Of a stretch of 64,000 bases of DNA, positions 23,422 through 31,700 are shown piece by piece. The notes beneath the pieces are model-generated. The model worked only from the letters and a program-made list of their open reading frames with translations, was not told the DNA's origin and searched no databases. The position numbers and the translations under genes are program-made. Source of the stretch: Flavobacterium sp. UBA7665 (GTDB lineage Bacteria > Bacteroidota > Bacteroidia > Flavobacteriales > Flavobacteriaceae); NCBI GenBank assembly GCA_002483285.1, contig DLHP01000041.1, positions 278,280 to 342,279 on the forward strand, written 5' to 3'. Within the stretch, counting starts at the first letter, position 1; each line of letters opens with the position of its first letter.

Positions 23422-26175
23422 ATGAAAAAAATTACACTATTAACCATTTTGTTGATGTCCGTTGCCGGATTTTCTCAAACAAACCGACAGCTTATTCAGA
23501 CTTACTTAGAGTCTAACAAAGCTAAATTTGATTTGACCAGTCAGGATCTCACCGATTGGTCGATTGTAAGTGAAGTTCCGGGTGCCGGAACCAGAATCAC
23601 CAGTGTCTATGTGGCACAAAGATATCACGGGATAGAAATTTTTAACGCACAGTTCAACGTAGCGGTTAGAAACGGAAACGTAATCAATGCCGTGGGGAAC
23701 GGATTGGTTAAAAATGTCTCGCAAAAAGCAAATGCCACTGTACCTACACTTTCAGTGACTCAAGCCGCACACGCCGCTTACCTGAAATTGGGGATTACGG
23801 TGCCTGTGACCTTTTCGATTGTTGAAACTGCAAGCGATCATGCTTTCAAGCTTTCGGATGGTTTTCAGTCTGATTTAGTAGCTGCCAAGTTGGTCTACCA
23901 GCCTACGGTTGATGCCAAATTGATGTTGGCCTGGTCATTCCAGTTCTATGCGCCGAACGGCCACTACATGGACATCAGGATCGACGCCTTGAACGGCAAT
24001 GTACTTGACAAAAACGATTTGACTGTGACTTGTAGCTTTGATGCTAAGGACAAAAAACACAGCCACAAACCAGCCGCGTTTAACTTCAACGATGTGTTGT
24101 TTTCTGCAGGGAATGTTTCTACGATGGTTGTAAACCCGGGTACTTACCGCGTTATCCCTTTCAATTTTGAAAGCCCAAACCACCACGCGTTTGACTTGAT
24201 TACCACTCCTGGTGAAGCAGTAGCTTCTCCAAACGGATGGCACGATATCAACTCAGCAATTGGAGGAACAACAGCCAACTTGAAATTTACCTACACGCGC
24301 GGAAACAACGTATTGGCACAAGAAGATGCAGACGGTGTGAACGGGACAGTTGGTGTTAGGCCAGACGGCGGTGCCGGATTGTTGTTTGATTTCCCACAAT
24401 ACGTTAACGGTGTTGGTCAAACGCTACAGCCTACGGCTTATACCAATGCTGCTGTAACCAACTTGTTCTACATGAACAATATCATGCACGATGTTTGGTA
24501 CCAGTACGGATTCAACGAAGCCAGCGGTAACTTCCAAAGGCAAAACTACGGAAGAGGCGGAACAGCTTCTGCAACAGGAGATCCTGTTCAAGCTGACGCA
24601 CAAGACGGTTGGTCACAAACTACAGCCACACTCAACAACGCAAACTTTTCTTCTCCTGCAGACGGTGCTTTACCTAGAATGCAGATGTTTATGTGGAATG
24701 CGGGAGCGCCACCAACCAACTTTATCACTGTAAATTCGCCTGCTGGAATCGCCGGACCAAGAGCTGCGACTACCAACGTATTTGAAGGAACCGACAGAAT
24801 TCCGGTGCCGGTTGCACCAAACGGAATTGTTTCTGATTTAGCGTTATATGAAAATGTACCACTTGATCCTTTGCAAAACCCAAATAGTGCCTGTGGTCCA
24901 GCAACGAATGGTTTTGATGTTTCAGGCAAGATTGTCTTGATTAAAAGAGGAGGTTGTTTCTTCTCTAATAAAGTAAAGAACGCTCAGGATGCAGGCGCAT
25001 TGGCGGTAATCGTTGCCGATACCGTTCCAAATAACCCGGTAAGATTGTCAATGAGTTCAACAGGATTGTTGGGAATCACTATCCCTGCGGTCTTCATCAC
25101 CAAAGAAATCGGCGATGAATTAATTGCTACCATGACGACTGAAACTGTAAACGTTAAACTAGAAGTGCCTGCAGACTTGTATCTTTTTGCAGATGGGGAC
25201 TTTGACAACGGCGTTATCGCACACGAATACACACACGGTATCTCGGGAAGGTTGACCGGAGGTCCAACCAACCCGAACTGTCTTACTGCTCCAGAGCAAC
25301 AAGGAGAAGGCTGGTCTGATTGGGCAGCCCTCATGATGCAAATGAAAGCGGGTGACGTAGGAACCAGCCCAAGAACCATCGCTACTTATGCAGTAAATGA
25401 ACCAACTACAGGAGGCGGATTGAGAAACTTCCCCTATTGTACAGATATGGCGGTAAACCCACTCACTTTTGGAGCTACCAACGGAACTTTGTTCGATGTA
25501 GAGTTTGATCCGGGAGACGGAATCATGAGGGTTGAGCCACACAACACCGGGGAAATCTGGGCTACCATGTTGTGGGATTTGGCTTGGGCCTATGTAGATA
25601 AATACGGTTTTGATCCAGATGTTTATTTTGGAACAGGCGGTAACAATAAAGTAATGCGTTTGGTATTGGATGGTATGAAATTACAACCTTGTAACCCATC
25701 TTACGTTCAGGCGAGGGATGCCATCATCGCTGCCGACCAAGCTACAACTGGTGGACAGGACTATTGCATGATCTGGGAGGTATTTGCCAGAAGAGGATTG
25801 GGAGTAAACGCTTCTTCAGGAAGCAACGCCGGAACAGCTACCAATGTGGCTGCCATCCACGACCAGGTTGAAGATTTCACTGAGCCAGTAGCAGGACCAA
25901 ACTGTACACTTGCCGTGAACCACTTTGACAAAAACGATTTATTCAGGGTGTATCCAAACCCATCGAACGGCGTTTACAACGTTCGTATCAACCAGTACAC
26001 AGGTAAAGTAAATTTCCAGGTGATTGATATCAACGGAAGAACAGTTTACAACCAAACAGACGAACGCTTCAACATTGAAAGGACGCTTAACTTAAGCAGC
26101 TTCCAAGCGGGCGTGTACATTCTTAAAGTTTCGGGGGATAATGTAAATTACACTCAGAAATTGGTTAAAAACTAA
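23422..26175 (+). CDS. M36 (fungalysin-type) metalloprotease exported by T9SS
   Basis: 917 residues from MKKITLLTILLM. Order: signal peptide (1-21), an FTP/PepSY-type propeptide (about 30-230), a catalytic domain interrupted by a protease-associated (PA) insert (about 455-575, GKIVLIKRGGCFFSNKVKNA), the zinc site HEYTH (H601, E602, H605) with a third ligand in GEGWSDW (about E629), and a T9SS type A sorting domain (about 845-917, YPNPSNGVYNVRI). The family comprises secreted thermolysin-like endopeptidases that release nutrients from proteins; the propeptide should keep it inactive until export. Single gene with its own -7 box and a strong terminator shared with convergent dxs. Confidence 0.93.
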   Translation: MKKITLLTILLMSVAGFSQTNRQLIQTYLESNKAKFDLTSQDLTDWSIVSEVPGAGTRITSVYVAQRYHGIEIFNAQFNVAVRNGNVINAVGNGLVKNVSQKANATVPTLSVTQAAHAAYLKLGITVPVTFSIVETASDHAFKLSDGFQSDLVAAKLVYQPTVDAKLMLAWSFQFYAPNGHYMDIRIDALNGNVLDKNDLTVTCSFDAKDKKHSHKPAAFNFNDVLFSAGNVSTMVVNPGTYRVIPFNFESPNHHAFDLITTPGEAVASPNGWHDINSAIGGTTANLKFTYTRGNNVLAQEDADGVNGTVGVRPDGGAGLLFDFPQYVNGVGQTLQPTAYTNAAVTNLFYMNNIMHDVWYQYGFNEASGNFQRQNYGRGGTASATGDPVQADAQDGWSQTTATLNNANFSSPADGALPRMQMFMWNAGAPPTNFITVNSPAGIAGPRAATTNVFEGTDRIPVPVAPNGIVSDLALYENVPLDPLQNPNSACGPATNGFDVSGKIVLIKRGGCFFSNKVKNAQDAGALAVIVADTVPNNPVRLSMSSTGLLGITIPAVFITKEIGDELIATMTTETVNVKLEVPADLYLFADGDFDNGVIAHEYTHGISGRLTGGPTNPNCLTAPEQQGEGWSDWAALMMQMKAGDVGTSPRTIATYAVNEPTTGGGLRNFPYCTDMAVNPLTFGATNGTLFDVEFDPGDGIMRVEPHNTGEIWATMLWDLAWAYVDKYGFDPDVYFGTGGNNKVMRLVLDGMKLQPCNPSYVQARDAIIAADQATTGGQDYCMIWEVFARRGLGVNASSGSNAGTATNVAAIHDQVEDFTEPVAGPNCTLAVNHFDKNDLFRVYPNPSNGVYNVRINQYTGKVNFQVIDINGRTVYNQTDERFNIERTLNLSSFQAGVYILKVSGDNVNYTQKLVKN

Positions 26176-26191
26176 TTGTATTTAACCCAAA

Positions 26192-26230
26192 GAAAAAAAA
26201 TCCAAACCGAAAGGTTTGGATTTTTTTTTA
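26192..26230. terminator. Bidirectional intrinsic terminator between M36 gene and dxs
   Basis: TCCAAACC (26201-26208), loop GAAA, GGTTTGGA (26213-26220), with nine As before and about nine Ts after. The tetraloop and flanks make it one of the strongest in the window. Confidence 0.92.
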
Positions 26231-28000
26231 TAAGTACTTTTCGAGTAAAGATTGAATACTGCCAACGTCCAGCCCACAGATCTGCTGCAATTCGCCCACC
26301 GTGCCTTGTTCAATGAAGATGTCTGGAACGCCCACCATTTGAATCGATGCGGTGTACTGATGTGTGGAGGCGAATGCGGCGATTGCGTTTCCAAAACCAC
26401 CTTTGATTGCGCCATCTTCTATCGTAATGATGTGCTCGAAAGCGGCAAACATTTCATGCAATAGTTTTTCGTCCAAAGGTTTTACAAAGGCAAAATCATA
26501 ATGCGCGATAGTGTCGGGGTTATTGAGGTGTTGTAAAGCAGCAGTCACATTGTTGCCAATTGCACCCGTGGATAAAACCGCTGCTTTCGAACCATTTTTA
26601 AGGCGTTTGGCCCGCCCGATAGCAATTTCCCGGTAAGACCGCTTCCAATCCAAAATAACGCCCCTGCCGCGCGGATAACGAATCGCAATAGGATGCGCCA
26701 AGCCAAGTTGCGCCGTATATAACATATTGCGCAGCTCGACCTCATTCAAAGGTGCGTAAACGATCATGTTAGGGATGCACTGTAAATAGGCCAGGTCAAA
26801 AACGCCATGGTGTGTAGCGCCATCTTCACCTACCAATCCCGCGCGATCGAGACAGAAAATCACGGGTAAGTTCTGTAAAGCCACGTCGTGAATCACCTGG
26901 TCATAAGCGCGCTGCAAGAAAGTCGAATAAATGTTGCAGAAAACCACCATGCCTTGCGTGGCCATTCCGGCGGCCAAGGTTACGGCGTGTTGTTCGGCAA
27001 TGCCTACATCAAAGGCGCGCTCTGGCAATTCGTCCATCATAAACTTGAGCGAACTGCCAGATGGCATGGCGGGCGTGATGCCTACAATCCGGTTATTTTT
27101 CCTCGCGAGATCCAAAACGGTCAAGCCGAAGACATCCTGGTATTTGGGCGGCAGGTTTTCTTCTGATTTACTATGGATTTTCCCGGTGGTTTTGTCGAAT
27201 TTTCCCGGCGCATGGTATTTCACCTGGTCTTCTTCGGCTTGGCGTAAGCCCTTTCCTTTGGTGGTAATCACATGCAGGAATTTTGGGCCTTTGACCTTTT
27301 GGAGTCTTTTGAGTTCGACAATTACAGCCAAAATATCATGCCCGTCAATGGGTCCCGAATAATCAAAATTCAAGGATTTAATCATGTTATTTTGCTTCGG
27401 GTTTTTACCTTGTTTTACGGCTGTGAGGTAGTTTTTGAGCGCGCCCACACTCGGGTCAATCCCAATGGCATTGTCATTGAGGATTACGAGCAAGTTGGCA
27501 TCGGTAACGCCCGCATGGTTTAGGCCTTCAAAAGCCATTCCTGACGCAATCGACGCGTCACCCACCACGGCAATATGGTGTTTGGTAAAATCTCCGTTTA
27601 AATGCGAAGCCATCGCCATGCCTAGGGCCGCCGAAATGGCCGTAGAGGAATGTCCGACCCCGAAAGTATCGTAAATGCTCTCGCTTCTTTTAGGGAATCC
27701 CGAAATCCCACCCAGTTGCCGGTTGGTGTCAAATCGATCGCGCCTTCCGGTAAGGATTTTGTGTCCGTACGCTTGATGGCCCACGTCCCAAACCAATAAA
27801 TCTTCGGGTGTGTTGAAAACGTAATGCAGGGCGATGCTCAGTTCTACCACGCCCAGGCTGGCGCCGAGATGGCCTTCTTTTACAGAGACGATATCGATGA
27901 TGAAATCGCGTAATTCCTGTGCCAATTGCGGTAATTGACTTTCGGATAACTTGCGTAAATCTTCAGGGTTTTGGATATGTGACAGTAAATTTTCAGGCAT
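26228..28000 (-). CDS. dxs: 1-deoxy-D-xylulose-5-phosphate synthase
   Basis: 590 residues, slightly shorter than the E. coli enzyme. First step of the MEP isoprenoid pathway: condenses pyruvate and glyceraldehyde-3-phosphate using thiamin diphosphate. Seen in order: GHLGASLGVVELSIALHYVF, the WDVGHQAYGHKILTGR segment, the TPP/Mg signature AVVGDASIASGMAFEGLNHA with LLVILNDN, the transketolase pyrimidine domain with DVGIAEQHAVTLAAGMA (catalytic Glu), and the C-terminal domain. The final residues overlap the shared terminator. A TAGCTTTG box at 28017-28024 (minus strand) should be its promoter element. Divergent from tadA. Confidence 0.96.
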   Translation of the reverse strand: MPENLLSHIQNPEDLRKLSESQLPQLAQELRDFIIDIVSVKEGHLGASLGVVELSIALHYVFNTPEDLLVWDVGHQAYGHKILTGRRDRFDTNRQLGGISGFPKRSESIYDTFGVGHSSTAISAALGMAMASHLNGDFTKHHIAVVGDASIASGMAFEGLNHAGVTDANLLVILNDNAIGIDPSVGALKNYLTAVKQGKNPKQNNMIKSLNFDYSGPIDGHDILAVIVELKRLQKVKGPKFLHVITTKGKGLRQAEEDQVKYHAPGKFDKTTGKIHSKSEENLPPKYQDVFGLTVLDLARKNNRIVGITPAMPSGSSLKFMMDELPERAFDVGIAEQHAVTLAAGMATQGMVVFCNIYSTFLQRAYDQVIHDVALQNLPVIFCLDRAGLVGEDGATHHGVFDLAYLQCIPNMIVYAPLNEVELRNMLYTAQLGLAHPIAIRYPRGRGVILDWKRSYREIAIGRAKRLKNGSKAAVLSTGAIGNNVTAALQHLNNPDTIAHYDFAFVKPLDEKLLHEMFAAFEHIITIEDGAIKGGFGNAIAAFASTHQYTASIQMVGVPDIFIEQGTVGELQQICGLDVGSIQSLLEKYL

Positions 28001-28016
28001 TGCTTTAAAATGTAAA

Positions 28017-28024
28017 CAAAGCTA
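28017..28024 (-). promoter_or_regulatory. -7 box of dxs
   Basis: Minus strand TAGCTTTG, exact TAnnTTTG match, 16 bp before the dxs start. Confidence 0.45.
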
Positions 28025-28094
28025 CGATTTTGTTTTTACCCACCGATTATTTTGCGCCTGTCGTTTTTGTAGACAGAAATTCTAACCAATATAG

Positions 28095-28102
28095 TATTTT
28101 TG
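28095..28102 (+). promoter_or_regulatory. -7 box of tadA, possibly leaderless
   Basis: TATTTTTG ends 4 bp before the tadA ATG (28107), so the transcript would start at or inside the first codon. Confidence 0.5.
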
Positions 28103-28106
28103 GCGT

Positions 28107-28550
28107 ATGGAAAACACCTACACCGACGAATACTTCATGAAAAAGGCCTTGCAGGAAGCCGAAATGGCTTTTGACAAAGGAGAAATTCCAATCGGTGCCG
28201 TAGTCGTGGTGAACAACCAGGTCATTGCGCGCAGCCATAACCTAACGGAGTTGCTGCACGACGTCACCGCGCATGCCGAAATGCAATCCATCACCGCAGC
28301 CGCGAACTTCCTCGGCGGCAAATACCTCAAAGACTGCACAATTTACGTCACTGTCGAGCCCTGCCAAATGTGCGCCGGCGCCTTGTATTGGAGCCAGATT
28401 TCAAAATTGGTTTTCGGTACGCGTGACGAGCAGCGCGGTTACCTGGCCATGGGAACCAAACTGCATCCAAAGACGACGGTTGTCCAGGGCGTAATGGCCA
28501 ACGAAGCCTCCGATCTCATGCTGCGTTTTTTTGCGCAGAGACGCAAATAA
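28107..28550 (+). CDS. tadA: tRNA-adenosine deaminase TadA family protein
   Basis: 147 residues, close to the usual TadA length. It deaminates adenosine 34 in the anticodon of tRNA-Arg to inosine; close paralogues act on guanine or nucleosides, so the assignment is by overall pattern. Zinc site: HAE at residues 56-58 (THAHAEMQSI-type segment) and PCQMCAGA with Cys 86 and 89. The C-terminal region GTRDEQRGYLAMG and RFFAQRRK agree with TadA. Divergent from dxs; 106 bp between the two starts hold both promoters. Confidence 0.88.
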   Translation: MENTYTDEYFMKKALQEAEMAFDKGEIPIGAVVVVNNQVIARSHNLTELLHDVTAHAEMQSITAAANFLGGKYLKDCTIYVTVEPCQMCAGALYWSQISKLVFGTRDEQRGYLAMGTKLHPKTTVVQGVMANEASDLMLRFFAQRRK

Positions 28551-28716
28551 GTCAGCAAAATCAAGGGCTTTTTTATTCCGAAAAATCGGCTTAAAATTAT
28601 TTCAAAAAATACGCTACTTTTAGTACAATATAAAATTGTGTTTCTCAGTTATGCCCTTAATTGTGAAATGTTAAATTTTGCGATTCCGTTCCTGTAACCT
28701 TTAACGCTGTATAAAA

Positions 28717-31700
28717 ATGAAAACAAAAGCGCTTGTTTGTGTTTTTTTTGTCCTGATGCTTTTTCAGGCGTGTACCAAAAAATCGGCCTCCGAATTCAGT
28801 TCCGATTTTTCCCTCTTTAAAGAGTATATCAATAGCGTTACAAGCGGTATCGTTCCGGCCAAATCCGACATTCGCGTGGTGTTGGCTTTTGATAAAAAAG
28901 ATTGGAAGGTCAATCAGGTGCTCGACAACAATTTATTCGATATTTCGCCCAGCGTCGATGGGAAAGTAGTAGCCATCTCGTCTAATACGATCGCGTTCAT
29001 CCCAGATAAAAAACTCGATGCCGATACGCAATACCAGGTAACCTTTCACTTGTCTAAGGTTGTAGTGTTACCCGAAAAGCTGTCGCAGTTTCACTTTACA
29101 TTTAAGACGATCAAACAGGATTTCATCATCTCTACCAACGACATTCAGTCGTACAGTAAAGATTACCAATACCTCAATTGTACGCTCAAGACCGCCGATG
29201 AACTCGATTTTGAGTCGGCACAGAAAATCATCTCGGCCCAGCAAAAAGACAGCAAACTCAAGATTAAATTCGACAAATCGGCCAAAGTGGCTACCGAGTT
29301 TCGTTTCGTGGTAGACAGCATCAAACGATATGTAGAAGATACGACGCTCGAAATCACCTACGACGGCAACGACATCGACATCGACCAAAAAGGACTCATC
29401 AAATTCCCGATTGCCGGCAAGGACAACTTCAAGGTGATAGATGTTGAAGTGCCAGACAACAGCAACCAAACGCTGCTCATCAACTTCTCCGATCCGTTGC
29501 AGAAAGGCCAGAATTTCGACGGGCTCGTAGCCGTAGAAGGTGCCGAAAACCTCAAATACGCCACCCAAGGCAACGTGCTCAAAGTGTTTTTTGACCAACC
29601 GCTCAAAGGTAATCTGCTACTCGAGGTTTTTCAGGGTATTGAAAGCGAGGAAGGTTACAAGATGAAAAAAGGCTTCGCGACCAAAGTGTCGTTTGAGCAA
29701 ATCAAACCCAATGTACGCTTGGTACGCAATGGTACCATCATGCCTTCTTCGAGCAATTTGCGCCTCAATTTTGAAGCAGTCAACCTCAAAGCCGTCGATG
29801 TTAAAATTTATAAAATCTACAAGAACAACATCCTGCAATTTTTACAGCAGAACGACCTCAATGGCGCGAGAAACCTCAAGCAAGTCGCGCAACCCGTGGC
29901 CAAGCGCGTGATCAACCTCAAAAGCAATACACTTTTAAAATTGGATAAGTGGAACACTTTTGCACTCGACCTTTCTAAAATCATCACGCCCGAACCCGGT
30001 GCGATTTACCGTGTAGAATTCGAGTTCAAAAAGAAGTATTCCCTCTACCAATGCGAATCTTCTGAAGCTGATGAAAACACCACCGAAGAAGAAGAGGTCG
30101 ATGAAAACGACGTAAACTACAGCAACGACGCCTACGACGATTATTATTACGATGACTATGAATGGCGCGAAAGCCAGGATCCGTGCACCAATTCATACTT
30201 TTACAACACCAAGATTGCCACGAATGTCATCGCTTCCGATTTGGGCGTTATTGCCAAACGCGGCGAAAACAAATCGTATTTCTTTGCGGTCAACAACATC
30301 GTTACCACCGATCCGGTTTGCGGCGCCAAAATCGATCTCTACAGTTACCAACAACAAAAACTCGCCACTGCCAATACCGATGCGTCGGGAACGGCTTATT
30401 TTAAGCTCAATAAATTTGCGTATTTCGCCGTCGTGACGCAAGGCAAGAACTCGGCGTATGTCAAGCTCGATGACGGTACTTCGCTGTCGGTTTCCAATTT
30501 CGATGTCGCCGGCGAGACCTTGCAGAAAGGACTCAAAGGATATATTTACGGCGAGCGCGGCGTGTGGCGTCCCGGTGATAATTTGTATCTGTCGTTCATT
30601 TTGAATGACGCGGCCAACAAATTGCCCCAGTCGCACCCAATTAAATTCCGCCTGTCTGATCCGAGCGGCAAAATCGTCTACCAAACCGTCAAAAAATCCA
30701 ACGAACTCAATCACTACAGTTTCGTGGTTCCCACAAGTTCCGACGCGCCAACCGGCAGTTGGGAAGCGATGGTGAATCTCGGCGGCGCGCGATTCTACAA
30801 AAATATCAAGATTGAAACCATCAAGCCGAACCGTTTGCGCATCAAGAATACTTTTAAAACGGCGACACTCACTTCGGCCTATCCGAACACCGCAAACCTC
30901 GAAGTGACCTGGCTTCACGGTGCGATTGCAAAGAATCTAAAAGTGGATATGCAGGCCAAATTTTCACAGCAAGCCACGACCTTCAAGAATTACCCAAAAT
31001 ACCATTTTGATGATTTGGTGCGCAAATTTAGCTCCGAAGAAATCAATGTGTTTTCTGGCCGCATTGATGCTGCAGGACGCGCATCGGTGCCGATTGACCC
31101 GAAACTACAAAACGAGTCGCCCGGCATGTTGAAAGCGGCGTTCATCACCAAAGTCTACGAAGAAGGCGGCGATTTCAGTACCGACGTCGTGGCCACCACT
31201 TACTCGCCATACCAGACTTACGTGGGGATCAAAACACCCGAGGCCAACAAATATGGCATGCTCGAAACGCGCAAAATGAACCGTTTCGATATTGTCACCG
31301 TCGATGAAAACGGCAATCCAAAATCGGTGCGCGGTGTGCAGTTTAAAGTATATAAAGTAGAATGGCGTTGGTGGTGGGATGCTTCGGGCGACGATAACCT
31401 GTCGGATTACAATTCATCCAACGCAACCACGCCCTACAAAAATTTTATCGTCAACACCGACGCTTCGGGCAAAGCCAGCGTGCAATTTGCGCTCAGCGAT
31501 GAGGACTGGGGACGCTATATGGTGCGTGCGATTCTGCCTGATGATGGACACGCAACGGCTCAAACCGTCTTGATCGACTGGCCGTACTGGTCTGGGAAAA
31601 CGCGAAACACCGACGCTTCAACCGCCAACATGCTCGTATTCTCGACCGATAAAAAGAATTATGCCGTTGGTGAAAAATCACAGATTTCATTCCAATCGAG